From Gilliamella apicola (lineage in GTDB: Bacteria; Pseudomonadota; Gammaproteobacteria; Enterobacterales; Orbaceae), in the NCBI RefSeq assembly GCF_000599985.1, contig NZ_CP007445.1:124001-188000 (forward strand): a DNA stretch of 64,000 nt. Reading direction: 5' to 3'. This document shows, one piece after another, positions 18,619 to 28,867 of this stretch. How positions within the stretch are numbered: the stretch's first letter is position 1; each line of letters begins with the position of its first letter. A model generated the notes under the pieces. The model was given only the letters and a program-made list of their open reading frames with translations. It was not told the origin of the DNA and did no database searches. Position numbers and translations under genes: made by a program.

Positions 18619-18629
18619 TATAGTCACCA

Positions 18630-20570
18630 TTAATATTGTTTATTAAATTCATGCTGAGTCAAAATATGTGGATTTTTTTTATCTAAGATTATTTGATAGA
18701 TATAGTCATAAACTAAAACACTTTTCACGTAATTACGTGTTTCAGTAAATGGAATACTATCAATAAAAGCAACGGCGTCAAGTTTTCCACCACTCTCTTT
18801 TAACCAACGTTTAACGCGATTAGGTCCAGCATTATAAGCTGCCGAAGATAATATTCGATTATTATTATTTTGTAGATAAACTGAATTTAAAAAGTAACTA
18901 CCCAATTGTATGTTGATTTTAGGATCGAACAGTTGTGTTGATGAAGTATAAGTAAGTAGGCCCATTTTTTTAGCTGTTTCTTTAGCGGTTGCAGGCATCA
19001 ATTGCATCAATCCTCTAGCTCCCGCTGAAGATTGTACCGTGGTATCAAGCGCACTTTCTTGACGCGAAATAGCTAAAGCATAAGAAAGAGGAATAGCTTT
19101 ATCTTTTAGGGCATCATGGTATAAGTCTTGGTACATGATGGGCAAGCGTTCTGTCCAGTTATTCCATAATTTGCCTACAATAGTTGCTTGAATACTTAGA
19201 TCACCCCAATCTTTATGTAAAGCATATTGAGCCAATTTTATATATTCATTACTATCCACTTGACTATTGAGCATATATCGCCATTCTCTGCTTGATTCTG
19301 GCAACATTCCTAAACTACGTAATTCATTAATTCTTTTCACAAATGGTTTATCATCAAAGTTAGACTTTAATGCTGAAATTTCGGTATGAGTAATTTTTTT
19401 TGATTGATTATTAAGAGAATAATGTTGATTCAGTGTTTGTGCACTGATCATACCATAAAAACCACGTTTAGTTGTGAGTGTTTGTAGAATACTATTAGCT
19501 TCTTTTTTTCGATTATTTTTTAATAACACTCGTGCTTTCCAATATTGCCAATCTTCTTTTAATTGATCTTCTGGTGTTAGTTGTGCTAACCAATAAGCAA
19601 TATCCTTGTAATTATTTTCATCAATAGCTAAACGAATACGTTTTTCAACCAAAGATGAATCATGGCTTTTAGCAATATAATTATCTCGCCATTTAATTTG
19701 TTCATAAGTAACTGAATCACTGAAATAACGGCTTGCTAAACTTTTTTGCAATAAACTTTGCTCGTTTTCATTTAATTTTTGCTGTTTGATTAATTGTGGC
19801 AATAAGGTCTCAGCTAATTCTATGTCGACTTTAGTTAAACGAGAAAATGATGCTAAAGTAATTTTTTTAGTGAAAGAACTCACTTTGATATTTTTTGAAA
19901 AATCTTCTAATTTTCTTGGATTATCGAATAAGTCTAGTAAATTACTTTTGATTATTTTGTTATTTTCATCTAATAGATTTGCTAGATACCGAGCTAATTT
20001 TAAATTATTCGCTTCAACTGCCAATTCAATACGTGACAATATTAAATTGTTTGTTCGTTTACCAGCTTTAGCCCAAGCATTAAGTAATGGATCACATGCA
20101 GAAGAAAGATCTTTTCCTGTCATCCAAAGTGTTTCTACATCTTTAAAAACTGATTCATCCCCTTTTTTCTTGAGTAAGGCATATTGATAGCGGCAATTAG
20201 AAGGTATTGAATTATCTTTAGGGAATGAAATTATTGAATTCCAATCTTGGCGATTTGTTAACTCTTTCAAATAGGATTGTGTTAAAGAGTTTGTTAAAGG
20301 AAAATCCTGATTTTTCTTTACAAAATCGCTAACTACATCAGGGGAGACAACTTTTATATTTTTTTGAAAAAATTGCACAGCAGCGTAAGGATATAATGGA
20401 TAATTTTTTATGGTTGCAAGTAATGCTTTTTGTTCTTGAAAACTTAACGATTGATAAGAGTTAATCCATTTTTGATAATTTTCTCGCAACATTTTTTGAG
20501 AATTATTTGCGAAAGCGTTACTTGTAAATACTAAACTTATTACCAATAAGTAACGTGATACCAGTTTCAT
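18630..20570 (-). CDS. slt: Soluble lytic murein transglycosylase Slt70
   Basis: 646 residues, the family length. The signal peptide ends at SNAFA before NNSQ. A long alpha-superhelical region follows, then the C-terminal SLT lysozyme-like domain with ISRQESALDTTVQSSAGARGLMQLMPATAKE (catalytic Glu near 505) and SSAAYNAGPNRVKRWL. It cleaves peptidoglycan glycan strands in the periplasm to 1,6-anhydro ends. A GGAGG/AAGG-rich ribosome site precedes the ATG. It lies directly upstream of trpR. Confidence 0.95.
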   Translation of the reverse strand: MKLVSRYLLVISLVFTSNAFANNSQKMLRENYQKWINSYQSLSFQEQKALLATIKNYPLYPYAAVQFFQKNIKVVSPDVVSDFVKKNQDFPLTNSLTQSYLKELTNRQDWNSIISFPKDNSIPSNCRYQYALLKKKGDESVFKDVETLWMTGKDLSSACDPLLNAWAKAGKRTNNLILSRIELAVEANNLKLARYLANLLDENNKIIKSNLLDLFDNPRKLEDFSKNIKVSSFTKKITLASFSRLTKVDIELAETLLPQLIKQQKLNENEQSLLQKSLASRYFSDSVTYEQIKWRDNYIAKSHDSSLVEKRIRLAIDENNYKDIAYWLAQLTPEDQLKEDWQYWKARVLLKNNRKKEANSILQTLTTKRGFYGMISAQTLNQHYSLNNQSKKITHTEISALKSNFDDKPFVKRINELRSLGMLPESSREWRYMLNSQVDSNEYIKLAQYALHKDWGDLSIQATIVGKLWNNWTERLPIMYQDLYHDALKDKAIPLSYALAISRQESALDTTVQSSAGARGLMQLMPATAKETAKKMGLLTYTSSTQLFDPKINIQLGSYFLNSVYLQNNNNRILSSAAYNAGPNRVKRWLKESGGKLDAVAFIDSIPFTETRNYVKSVLVYDYIYQIILDKKNPHILTQHEFNKQY

Positions 20571-20650
20571 CCTTAAGCCTCCATGTGAATTTACATATCT
20601 AGATTAGCATATTTTATCGTGTTTCGTCGATGATGAACTGATGAGGCAAT

Positions 20651-20675
20651 AATTCCCACTAAAATAGTCAACTAA
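20651..20675. promoter_or_regulatory. IscR type-1 binding site A
   Basis: The 25-mer matches about 20 of 25 positions of the IscR type-1 consensus as I recall it. The right half is perfect, TAGTCAACTA, with the ACTAAAA centre. It abuts a second site exactly 25 bp on. Confidence 0.75.
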
Positions 20676-20700
20676 ATACTTGACTAAAATAAAAGGATAT
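20676..20700. promoter_or_regulatory. IscR type-1 binding site B, overlapping the isc promoter
   Basis: The 25-mer starting ATACTTGACTAAAAT matches about 21 of 25 consensus positions. It overlaps the likely -35 TTGACT (20680-20685); a -10 TACAAT follows at 20702-20707 with 16-bp spacing. The arrangement mimics the two tandem [2Fe-2S]-IscR sites before E. coli iscR, implying autorepression by cluster-loaded IscR. Confidence 0.8.
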
Positions 20701-20736
20701 ATACAATAATTATTATAACACATAGGGGGATGATTA

Positions 20737-21192
20737 ATGAAATTGACATCAAAAGGAAGATACGCCGTAACTGCAATGTTGGATGTAGCATTACATTCTG
20801 ACTCAGGACCAGTATCACTTGCCGATATTTCAGAACGTCAAGAAATCTCGCTTTCTTATCTTGAACAATTATTTGCGCGGTTACGAAAAAATGGTTTAGT
20901 AACCAGTGTTAGAGGCCCTGGTGGGGGTTATGTGCTGAGTCGAGCAATGGATCAAATTGCGATTAGCTCAATTGTAAAAGCCGTTGATGAGACGGTACAT
21001 GCAACTAAGTGCCACGGTCAAGATGGCTGTCAAGGTGGTGTTAGATGTCTAACTCATACATTATGGAATGATTTAAGTGAGCGAATTGAAGATTTTCTAA
21101 CCAGCATTACACTCAGCGAATTAGTCAATAATAATGAAGTAAAAGCTGTAGCTAATCGACAAAGCAATATACAACACGTCAGCATTAATTAA
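20737..21192 (+). CDS. iscR: Rrf2-family Fe-S sensing regulator IscR
   Basis: 151 residues. It starts [20 protein letters not shown], with a winged helix containing [29 protein letters not shown], and the [2Fe-2S] ligand cluster [13 protein letters not shown] (Cys 92, 98, 104). The holo form represses the isc operon; the apo form activates suf-type genes in E. coli. It is the first gene of the operon and has two type-1 sites upstream. The C-terminal tail ([16 protein letters not shown]) is variable. Confidence 0.97.
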   Translation: MKLTSKGRYAVTAMLDVALHSDSGPVSLADISERQEISLSYLEQLFARLRKNGLVTSVRGPGGGYVLSRAMDQIAISSIVKAVDETVHATKCHGQDGCQGGVRCLTHTLWNDLSERIEDFLTSITLSELVNNNEVKAVANRQSNIQHVSIN

Positions 21193-21228
21193 AAAATAAA
21201 ACACAGAATTTGTAATTGGGAGTAATTA

Positions 21229-22443
21229 ATGAAATTACCTATTTATATGGATTACGCTGCTACAACGCCAGTTGATCCTAGAGTTGCTGAAAAAATGATG
21301 CAGTATTTAACACCTAATGGTATTTTTGGTAATCCAGCATCTCGTTCTCATAAATTTGGTTGGCAAGCCGAAGAAGCGGTTGATATTGCTCGAAATCAAA
21401 TCGCAGATCTTATTGGTGCCGATTCCCGAGAAATTGTGTTTACTTCTGGAGCAACGGAAGCTGATAACTTAGCTATTAAAGGTGCAGCTCATTTTAATAA
21501 AGCTAAAGGTAAACATATTATTACTTGTAAAACGGAACATAAAGCGGTACTTGATACCTGTCGGCAACTTGAACGTGAAGGTTATGAAGTGACTTATTTG
21601 GCTCCTGAATCCAATGGAATATTGGATTTAGATAAGCTTGTAGCGGCAATGCGCAGTGATACAACTGTTGTCTCAATTATGCATGTTAATAATGAGACTG
21701 GTGTCATTCAAAACATTGAAAAAATTGGTGAAATGTGTCGTGAAAGAGGTATTGTTTTTCATGTTGACGCAACCCAAAGCGTCGGTAAATTAGCCATTGA
21801 TCTGTCTAAATTAAAAGTTGATCTTATGTCTTTTTCTGGACATAAAATTTATGGACCTAAAGGGATTGGTGGACTTTATGTTAGACGTAAACCTCGTGTT
21901 CGTATTGAAGCGCAAATGCATGGTGGTGGTCATGAGCGCGGTATGCGTTCTGGTACGTTGCCAGTGCATCAAATCGTTGGTATGGGCGAAGCATATCGTA
22001 TAGCTAAAGAAGAAATGGCAACTGAAATGCCACGGTTATTAGCGTTAAAAAATCGCTTATGGAATGGCTTAAAAGATATCGAAGAAGTTTATCTTAATGG
22101 TTCTTTAGAACATAGTGTCCCTAATATATTAAATGTAAGCTTTGCTTATATTGAAGGTGAATCACTTATGATGGCTTTAAAAGATTTAGCAGTATCATCA
22201 GGTTCAGCATGTACATCTGCAAGTTTAGAGCCATCTTATGTATTACGAGCACTTGGCCTTAATGATGAACTTGCACATAGCTCAATTCGATTCTCATTTG
22301 GTCGATTTAGTACTGAAGAAGAAGTGGATTATGTTATTAAACTAATTAAAGATTCTATTGGTAAATTAAGGGAATTATCTCCACTTTGGGAAATGTTCAA
22401 AGATGGTGTTGATCTAAGTAAAATCAAATGGTCAGCCCATTAA
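21229..22443 (+). CDS. iscS: Cysteine desulfurase IscS
   Basis: 404 residues, the same as E. coli Isc[18 protein letters not shown] start, [13 protein letters not shown] (PLP-stacking His), [20 protein letters not shown] (PLP Lys near 206) and the mobile-loop Cys in [21 protein letters not shown] (near 328). It supplies sulfur to IscU and to tRNA thiolation. GGGAG ribosome site. It is the second gene of the isc operon. A second desulfurase, csdA, begins at the left edge of the window. Confidence 0.98.
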   Translation: MKLPIYMDYAATTPVDPRVAEKMMQYLTPNGIFGNPASRSHKFGWQAEEAVDIARNQIADLIGADSREIVFTSGATEADNLAIKGAAHFNKAKGKHIITCKTEHKAVLDTCRQLEREGYEVTYLAPESNGILDLDKLVAAMRSDTTVVSIMHVNNETGVIQNIEKIGEMCRERGIVFHVDATQSVGKLAIDLSKLKVDLMSFSGHKIYGPKGIGGLYVRRKPRVRIEAQMHGGGHERGMRSGTLPVHQIVGMGEAYRIAKEEMATEMPRLLALKNRLWNGLKDIEEVYLNGSLEHSVPNILNVSFAYIEGESLMMALKDLAVSSGSACTSASLEPSYVLRALGLNDELAHSSIRFSFGRFSTEEEVDYVIKLIKDSIGKLRELSPLWEMFKDGVDLSKIKWSAH

Positions 22444-22458
22444 AATTAGGAGTAAATT

Positions 22459-22845
22459 ATGGCATACAGTGAAAAAGTAGTTGATCACTATGAAAACCCT
22501 CGTAATGTTGGTTCTTTTGATCAAAATGATCCTAATGTTGGTAGTGGCATGGTTGGCGCACCGGCATGTGGTGATGTTATGCGTTTACAAATCAAAGTAA
22601 ATGATGACGGTATAATAGAAGATGCTAAATTTAAAACTTATGGTTGTGGTAGTGCAATTGCATCAAGCTCTTTAGTTACTGAATGGATTAAAGGTAAATC
22701 TTTAGATGAAGCCCAAGCAATTAAAAATACAGATATTGCCAAAGAGCTTGAGTTACCACCTGTTAAAATTCACTGTTCGCTTTTAGCGGAAGACGCAATT
22801 AAAGCAGCAATTGATGACTATAAAACTAAAAAAGGTCAAAGTTAA
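22459..22845 (+). CDS. iscU: Fe-S cluster scaffold IscU
   Basis: 128 residues, with the three cluster cysteines in GAPACGDVM (C37), [13 protein letters not shown] (C63) and [12 protein letters not shown] (C106), Asp39, and the HscA-recognition motif LPPVK directly before C106. It assembles [2Fe-2S]/[4Fe-4S] clusters from IscS sulfur. It follows iscS by 15 nt and overlaps iscA by one base. Confidence 0.98.
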   Translation: MAYSEKVVDHYENPRNVGSFDQNDPNVGSGMVGAPACGDVMRLQIKVNDDGIIEDAKFKTYGCGSAIASSSLVTEWIKGKSLDEAQAIKNTDIAKELELPPVKIHCSLLAEDAIKAAIDDYKTKKGQS

Positions 22846-23168
22846 TGGCAATTACACTAACAAATAGCGCGGCTAATCGTGTTCAGGCTTTTCTTGCTAA
22901 TCGCGGAAAAGGGGTAGGGCTGAGGTTAGGCGTTAAAACATCAGGTTGCTCTGGTATGGCATATGTTTTAGAGTTTGCTGATATTATTAACGATGATGAT
23001 AGTGTGTTTGAAGATAAAAATGTTAAAGTCATTGTTGATAAAAAAAGTTTGGTTTATATCGATGGTACCGAACTGGATTTTGTTAAAGAAGGATTAAACG
23101 AAGGTTTTAAATTTAATAATCCCAATGCGCAGAATGAATGTGGCTGCGGTGAAAGCTTTAATGTGTAA
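22845..23168 (+). CDS. iscA: A-type Fe-S carrier IscA
   Basis: 107 residues with the three conserved cysteines: [13 protein letters not shown] (C35) and NECGCGESF (C99, C101). It starts at the last base of the iscU stop (TAATG), so translation is probably coupled. It transfers clusters to [4Fe-4S] apo-targets. Confidence 0.97.
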   Translation: MAITLTNSAANRVQAFLANRGKGVGLRLGVKTSGCSGMAYVLEFADIINDDDSVFEDKNVKVIVDKKSLVYIDGTELDFVKEGLNEGFKFNNPNAQNECGCGESFNV

Positions 23169-23182
23169 TTGGGGTAATGAAC

Positions 23183-23701
23183 ATGCCTAATTACTTTGAA
23201 CTATTTGATTTACCTGTTCAGCTACCAGTAGATGTTTCGTTACTAACAGCGAATTATCAACAATTACAAAGACAATATCATCCAGATAATTTTGCCACTG
23301 CTAATGATAACGATAAAATGGTGATGGTACAAAAATCAGCAATGATTAATGACGGTTATCATACACTGAAAAATCCCATTAAAGCTGCTGAACATCTATT
23401 GTCTCTAAAGGGTTTTGATGCGGCAACTGAGCAAAATATTATACATGATGCTGATTTTTTAATGGAACAATTTGTTTTACGTGAAAAATTAGAAGATATT
23501 GAAAGTCAGGATAATTTTGTTATATTAGATGACTTTCATTCGGAAGTTTTTGCGCGTCAACGTGATGTTTATAAACAATTATTAGAATTTATTAACAAAC
23601 AAGATTGGGAAGCAGCCCTTAATCAAATCTTTAAAATCCGCTATTTAACTAGATTGATAGAACAAATCGAAAAGTTACAAGAAAAACAATATGCTTTATA
23701 A
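23183..23701 (+). CDS. hscB: Fe-S co-chaperone HscB (J-domain)
   Basis: 172 residues. The N-terminal J domain has the HPD motif in RQYHPDNFATAND, with the C-terminal three-helix IscU-binding domain (DADFLMEQFVLREKLEDIE). The ATG at 23183 lies 8 nt after GGGG, so it is preferred to the ATG at 23177, which is only 2 nt from that ribosome site. It delivers IscU to HscA. It is fifth in the isc operon. Confidence 0.95.
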   Translation: MPNYFELFDLPVQLPVDVSLLTANYQQLQRQYHPDNFATANDNDKMVMVQKSAMINDGYHTLKNPIKAAEHLLSLKGFDAATEQNIIHDADFLMEQFVLREKLEDIESQDNFVILDDFHSEVFARQRDVYKQLLEFINKQDWEAALNQIFKIRYLTRLIEQIEKLQEKQYAL

Positions 23702-23737
23702 TTTTAGTTAAGCATATATCAATTAGAGACAATTCAA

Positions 23738-25597
23738 ATGGTATTATTACAAATTAGTGAACCTGGACAAACTCCTGAACCTCATCAGCGCCGTTTAGCT
23801 GTGGGAATTGATTTGGGGACAACTAATTCACTAGTTGCTACTGTGCGTAGCGGACAAACCGAAGTGCTACCAGATTTGGATAATGATTTTCTATTACCTT
23901 CAGTAGTTTATTACGGCTTAGATGTTGATGATAATCTTGTTATTACCGTTGGTAAGCATGCAAAATCTAATGCTGTAAATGATCCTCAAAACACGGTGAG
24001 TTCTGTTAAACGGTTAATGGGTAGAAACTTATCTGATATTGAGGCTGTACATTTTCCTTATACTTTTTCACAAACGGATAATGGTGTTCCATTATTGAAT
24101 TTGCCTAATAATCAAGTTAACCCAATACAAGTCTCCTCGGAAATTTTGATCGCCTTAGCTCAACGTGCAAAACAGAGTTTAGGTGGTGAAGTTGATGGTG
24201 CTGTAATCACAGTGCCAGCCTATTTTGATGATGCGCAACGGCAAGCAACTAAAGATGCGGCTAAATTAGCTGGGCTGCATGTTTTAAGATTATTAAATGA
24301 ACCAACTGCTGCTGCTATCGCTTATGGTTTAGATACTGGCAAAGAAGGCGTTATTGCAGTTTATGATTTAGGTGGCGGTACATTTGATATTTCTATTTTG
24401 CGTCTACATAAAGGGGTATTTGAAGTTTTAGCAACCGGTGGTGATTCAGCACTAGGAGGTGATGATTTTGACCGATTGCTTGCTGATTATTTAAAAAATC
24501 AATTAGGTTTAGAAAATAATACTGATCCCTATATAAACCAAAAAATTATTGATGAAACAGTTAAAATAAAAGTAGCATTAAGTCAGCAAGACTTAGCTTT
24601 AGCCAACATAGAAGGGCAATCTTTAACTATAACGCGTCAACAATTTCAAGACTTAATTGAACCTTTAGTTAAACGAACTTTGGCGGTTTGTCGCCGAGCA
24701 TTAAGAGATGCTGAAATCAATATTGATGAAATGGTTGAAGTTGTCATGGTCGGTGGCTCAACTCGTGTCCCTTTAGTCAGACAATTAGTGGGTGATTTTT
24801 TTAGAAAAGAGCCTTTAACTTCCATTGATCCTGATAAAGTTGTTGCTATTGGTGCGGCAATACAAGCTGATATCCTGGTTGGTAATAAGCCCGATTCAGA
24901 TATGTTATTGCTTGATGTCATTCCTTTATCTTTAGGAATAGAGACAATGGGGGAATTAGTGGAAAAAATCATCCCTCGTAATAGCACAATACCATGTGCC
25001 AGAGCTCAAGAATTTACCACATTTAAAGATGGTCAAACAGCTATGATGATTCATGTGTTACAAGGCGAGCGTGAAAGTGTTGTAGATTGCCGATCGTTGG
25101 CTCGTTTTACGCTAAGAGGTATTCCTCCTATGCCTGCTGGCGGAGCGCATATTCGTGTTACTTTTCAAGTCGATGCTGATGGTTTATTAAATGTTACTGC
25201 AATGGAAAAATCAACAGGTGTTGAAGCTGCGATTCAAGTTAAGCCATCTTATGGTCTAACGGATAATGAAATTGCTAACATGATTCAGGATTCAATCAAT
25301 TATGCCCAGCAAGATAAACAAGTAAGAATGCTTGCCGAACAAAAGGTTGAAGCAGCTAGAGTACTAGAAAGCTTACAAAGTGCTTTAGATAAAGATGCTG
25401 ATCTATTAAATGAGCAACAACTTAATCAGATTTTAATCGCTAAGCATCAGTTACAAGCAGTAAGTGAATTAGATGATAGTGATGCTATCAAAAAGCATAT
25501 TAAGATTGTTGATAATATGACACAAGAGTTTGCTGCTAAACGTATGGATAGATCAATTCGTCAAGCCTTAACTGGCCATAAAGTTGATGATATTTAA
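23738..25597 (+). CDS. hscA: Fe-S assembly Hsp70 chaperone HscA
   Basis: 619 residues (E. coli 616). DnaK-type motifs: [50 protein letters not shown] and [15 protein letters not shown]. The substrate-binding domain and helical lid fill the last 220 residues. It binds the LPPVK motif of IscU and drives cluster release in an ATP-dependent way with HscB. It sits between hscB and fdx. Confidence 0.97.
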   Translation: MVLLQISEPGQTPEPHQRRLAVGIDLGTTNSLVATVRSGQTEVLPDLDNDFLLPSVVYYGLDVDDNLVITVGKHAKSNAVNDPQNTVSSVKRLMGRNLSDIEAVHFPYTFSQTDNGVPLLNLPNNQVNPIQVSSEILIALAQRAKQSLGGEVDGAVITVPAYFDDAQRQATKDAAKLAGLHVLRLLNEPTAAAIAYGLDTGKEGVIAVYDLGGGTFDISILRLHKGVFEVLATGGDSALGGDDFDRLLADYLKNQLGLENNTDPYINQKIIDETVKIKVALSQQDLALANIEGQSLTITRQQFQDLIEPLVKRTLAVCRRALRDAEINIDEMVEVVMVGGSTRVPLVRQLVGDFFRKEPLTSIDPDKVVAIGAAIQADILVGNKPDSDMLLLDVIPLSLGIETMGELVEKIIPRNSTIPCARAQEFTTFKDGQTAMMIHVLQGERESVVDCRSLARFTLRGIPPMPAGGAHIRVTFQVDADGLLNVTAMEKSTGVEAAIQVKPSYGLTDNEIANMIQDSINYAQQDKQVRMLAEQKVEAARVLESLQSALDKDADLLNEQQLNQILIAKHQLQAVSELDDSDAIKKHIKIVDNMTQEFAAKRMDRSIRQALTGHKVDDI

Positions 25598-25611
25598 CAA
25601 ACGAGATTATT

Positions 25612-25950
25612 ATGCCCAAAATTACATTTTTACCTAATGCTGATCTTTGTCCTGAAGGCAAAATAGTTGAAGCTGAAGAAGGTGAAACTATTTTAGAAGT
25701 TGCACTTCGTAATGATATTGAAATTGAACATGCATGTGAAATGTCTTGTGCATGTTCAACGTGCCACTGTATTGTTCGTAAAGGTTTTGATTCGCTAGAA
25801 GAAAGTGATGAGCAAGAAGATGATATGCTTGATAAAGCTTGGGGAGTAGAGCCTCATAGTCGATTAAGTTGCCAAGCTCGAGTTACAGATGAAGATCTTG
25901 AAGTTGAAATTCCAAGATATAGTTTAAATCATGCCAAAGAAGATCATTAA
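25612..25950 (+). CDS. fdx: [2Fe-2S] ferredoxin of the ISC system
   Basis: 112 residues. The adrenodoxin-type ligand pattern is C-X5-C-X2-C...C in HACEMSCACSTCHCIVRKG ... SRLSCQARV. It supplies electrons for cluster synthesis. It is the last gene of the operon: a terminator follows directly and no iscX gene is present. Confidence 0.97.
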   Translation: MPKITFLPNADLCPEGKIVEAEEGETILEVALRNDIEIEHACEMSCACSTCHCIVRKGFDSLEESDEQEDDMLDKAWGVEPHSRLSCQARVTDEDLEVEIPRYSLNHAKEDH

Positions 25951-25954
25951 ACAG

Positions 25955-25976
25955 ACCGCCATAATGGCGGTTTTAT
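25955..25976 (+). terminator. Terminator of the isc operon
   Basis: ACCGCC ATAAT GGCGGT hairpin (25955-25971) followed by TTTAT, directly after the fdx stop. Confidence 0.85.
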
Positions 25977-26136
25977 TTATCATAATTTGATTTAATCGTT
26001 GCAAAGTGCTTTTCTTTCCTTATTATTGTGATTGTTGTCACATTTTTGTTATTGATTTAAATTGATAACTTTTAAACCTATCTTTATTCTGTTATATTTC
26101 GACAATAGACATATGCTGGTAAATAAACAAATGTTT

Positions 26137-27228
26137 ATGAATTATCGAGAAAAACAGATCCTCACCATAATCCGTGATAATCCTTTTATTCAACAAAATG
26201 CAATAGCCGATATGCTTGGTATCACACGATCTAGTGTTGCTGGTTACATCATGACTTTAACGCAAAAAGGTTATATCAAAGGTAAAGGTTATCTTTTGTC
26301 TGAGAATAATCATATTGTTGTCGTAGGTTCTAGTAATATGGATGTTACTGGGTATTCAAATAAAAAATTAGTTTATGGTGATTCTAATCCTGGAAAAATT
26401 CGATGTACTCCGGGAGGCGTTGGACGAAATATAGCAGAAAATTTAGCCCTTTTAGATCGAGATACTTATCTTATTTCGACAATCGGTGATGATTTTTATG
26501 GTGCACAACTTATTGAACATACGCGAAAAGCGGGTGTTAATATGGATAACTGTCATATTATAAAAGGTGATAGTACTTCAACATACCTTTCTTTATTAGA
26601 TGAATCTGGTGAAATGCTGTTAGCGATTAATGATATGGATATTATTGATAAATTAACCCCCAATTTATTAAAAGACTCTCAACAACTCATTTATCATGCA
26701 AAATTACTCGTTATCGATTGTAATTTACAGGAAGATGCATTGGCATGGTTATTTAGTCATGCTGGGTCGGTACCTATTTTTGTTGATACAGTTTCTGCTT
26801 TTAAATCTCATAAAATTAAAGATTGGTTATCATATATCCACACTTTAAAACCTAATCGTTTAGAAGCTGAAATTTTAAGTGGTATGAAAATTCATTCCAA
26901 CCAAGATATTCCTAAAATTGTTGATTGGTTTCATGAACAAGGTGTAAAACGCATTGCTATTAGTGTTGGTGCTGATGGTGTTTATTATAGCGAAATAAAT
27001 GGTGAGCGAGGTTGGTCTGTTTCTATTCCGACAAAAATTGTTAGTGTTACTGGTGCCGGTGATGCGATGTTAGCAGGGCTTATACATGGCTATTTAGATA
27101 ATATGAATTTTTATGAAAGTATTCGATTTGGTCAAGCTTGTTCTTCTTTAACATTATCCTCAGAGTTTACCAATAATCCTAATTTATCTATTAATTGTGT
27201 ACAAAATATATTGGAGTCCTTTTCATGA
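26137..27228 (+). CDS. psuK: Pseudouridine kinase-type PfkB protein with N-terminal HTH
   Basis: 363 residues. The N-terminal 50 residues are a winged HTH (REKQILTIIRDNPFIQQNAIADMLGITRSSVAGYIMTL); the rest is a PfkB/ribokinase fold with PGGVGRNIAENLALL and the catalytic VTGAGDAMLAG near the end. The layout matches E. coli YeiI/YeiC-type kinases. Placed 4 nt into psuG, it most likely phosphorylates pseudouridine to the 5'-phosphate and may also regulate. Start choice is uncertain: the ATG at 26137 fits the HTH start, but upstream ATGs (26113, 26131) and a TTG are in frame and no ribosome site is convincing. Confidence 0.82.
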   Translation: MNYREKQILTIIRDNPFIQQNAIADMLGITRSSVAGYIMTLTQKGYIKGKGYLLSENNHIVVVGSSNMDVTGYSNKKLVYGDSNPGKIRCTPGGVGRNIAENLALLDRDTYLISTIGDDFYGAQLIEHTRKAGVNMDNCHIIKGDSTSTYLSLLDESGEMLLAINDMDIIDKLTPNLLKDSQQLIYHAKLLVIDCNLQEDALAWLFSHAGSVPIFVDTVSAFKSHKIKDWLSYIHTLKPNRLEAEILSGMKIHSNQDIPKIVDWFHEQGVKRIAISVGADGVYYSEINGERGWSVSIPTKIVSVTGAGDAMLAGLIHGYLDNMNFYESIRFGQACSSLTLSSEFTNNPNLSINCVQNILESFS

Positions 27229-28160
27229 ACGAAGTGCCTATTTATAATCAATACTTAGATCTTTCTCCAGAAGTAAAAAAAGCCCTTGAGAATAATCAAC
27301 CTGTTGTTGCTTTAGAATCAACAATCATTTCTCATGGTATGCCTTATCCACAAAATGTTGAGACAGCTTTAAAAGTAGAAGAAATAGTTCGACAAAATGG
27401 TGCAGTTCCAGCCACAATTGCAGTCATTAACGGGCGATTAAAGGCTGGCTTATCAGAAGAAGAAATTACTATTTTAGGAAAGCAAGGATTAAATGTAACA
27501 AAAGTAAGTCGTCGGGATCTGCCTGTTGTTGTAGCTAATAAACAAAATGGAGCAACAACAGTTGCAGCAACGATGATAATTGCTGAGTTAGCTGGTATTC
27601 GTGTTTTTGCAACAGGTGGACTGGGTGGTGTTCATCGAGGTGCTGAACACACATTTGATATTTCAGCCGATCTGCAAGAATTGTCTAATACAAGTGTTGC
27701 AGTGGTTTGTGCTGGCGCTAAATCAATTTTAGATTTGGGGTTAACAATGGAATATCTTGAAACGTTTGGTGTCCCTGTTGTGGGATATCAAACCGAAAAA
27801 TTACCTTCATTTTTTAGTCGTACAAGTCCTTTTGATGTTAGTGTTAAACTAGACACTGCACAGCAAATTGCAGAAATGATTAAAGTTAAATGGAATTTAG
27901 GTTTAAATGGTGGGGTAGTTATAGCTAATCCTATACCAGAGCAATATGCGATGGAAGAAAAGGTCATTTCACAAGCTATTGAACAGGCATTACAAGAATC
28001 AATAGAACAAGACATTAAAGGTAAAGAAACTACACCATTCTTATTAGCGAAAGTTGTTGAATTAACGGGCGGTGATAGTTTAGAAGCAAATATCAATCTA
28101 GTATTCAATAATGCTAAATTAGCTTCAGAAATAGCAAAAAATTATTGCAACATTAAATAA
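27225..28160 (+). CDS. psuG: Pseudouridine-5'-phosphate glycosidase
   Basis: 311 residues (E. coli PsuG 312). Motifs: PVVALESTIISHGMPYPQNVETA, NGATTVAATMIIAELAGIRVFATGGLGGVHRGAE, and CAGAKSILDLGLTMEYLETFGVPVVGY. It splits pseudouridine-5'-phosphate to uracil and ribose-5-phosphate. The ATG at 27225 overlaps the psuK stop (ATGA) and has GGAG upstream. No pseudouridine transporter gene is adjacent. Confidence 0.95.
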   Translation: MNEVPIYNQYLDLSPEVKKALENNQPVVALESTIISHGMPYPQNVETALKVEEIVRQNGAVPATIAVINGRLKAGLSEEEITILGKQGLNVTKVSRRDLPVVVANKQNGATTVAATMIIAELAGIRVFATGGLGGVHRGAEHTFDISADLQELSNTSVAVVCAGAKSILDLGLTMEYLETFGVPVVGYQTEKLPSFFSRTSPFDVSVKLDTAQQIAEMIKVKWNLGLNGGVVIANPIPEQYAMEEKVISQAIEQALQESIEQDIKGKETTPFLLAKVVELTGGDSLEANINLVFNNAKLASEIAKNYCNIK

Positions 28161-28180
28161 TCTATTCTGAAAAAAGATGT

Positions 28181-28218
28181 TTGAAGAATGATACATTGTA
28201 ATTAAATTCATTCTTCAA
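28181..28218 (+). terminator. Hairpin after psuG (possible terminator)
   Basis: TTGAAGAATGA (28181-28191) pairs with TCATTCTTCAA (28208-28218), an 11-bp perfect stem and 16-nt loop. There is no U run after it, so termination is uncertain. Confidence 0.5.
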
Positions 28219-28300
28219 GCGTCAAAACCCATAATTATACCTATTATTTAAAAAATGTTTGTAAGTTAAATAATTATCTTTATACTTTATTAATTACTCC

Positions 28301-28328
28301 TTGCATTCGTTTATAATTTACGTATAAT
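28301..28328 (+). promoter_or_regulatory. S10 operon promoter
   Basis: TTGCAT (28301-28306), 16-bp spacer, TATAAT (28323-28328). It lies about 195 bp before rpsJ, leaving a leader of the size known for S10 operons. Confidence 0.75.
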
Positions 28329-28443
28329 TGACGCACTTTGTTTGTTGAATTTTCAACAGCAAATGCGTATAAAGATATAGTTAATATGTAATATATTGAA
28401 TTATATCAACAATACTCCCGATTTGGGGGTTACGAAAAGAACG

Positions 28444-28491
28444 GATTACACTCTCCTGTCAATCGAAACAGGGTAGGAGGAGTAATCTTTT
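28444..28491 (+). promoter_or_regulatory. S10 leader hairpin (L4-attenuator type) with U run
   Basis: GATTAC/CTCTCCTGT on the left (28444-28459) pairs with ACAGG/AGGAGGAGTAATC on the right (28468-28487), followed by TTTT. It is about 35 nt before rpsJ. In E. coli the corresponding leader hairpin is the site of L4-stimulated termination and translation repression. Structure is seen; L4 control is inferred from homology and position. Confidence 0.7.
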
Positions 28492-28509
28492 GTTATAACT
28501 TTTAAATAA

Positions 28510-28836
<327 letters not shown>

Positions 28837-28867
28837 TCCTAAGCTGAATGATTGAGAGGTCGAAACA

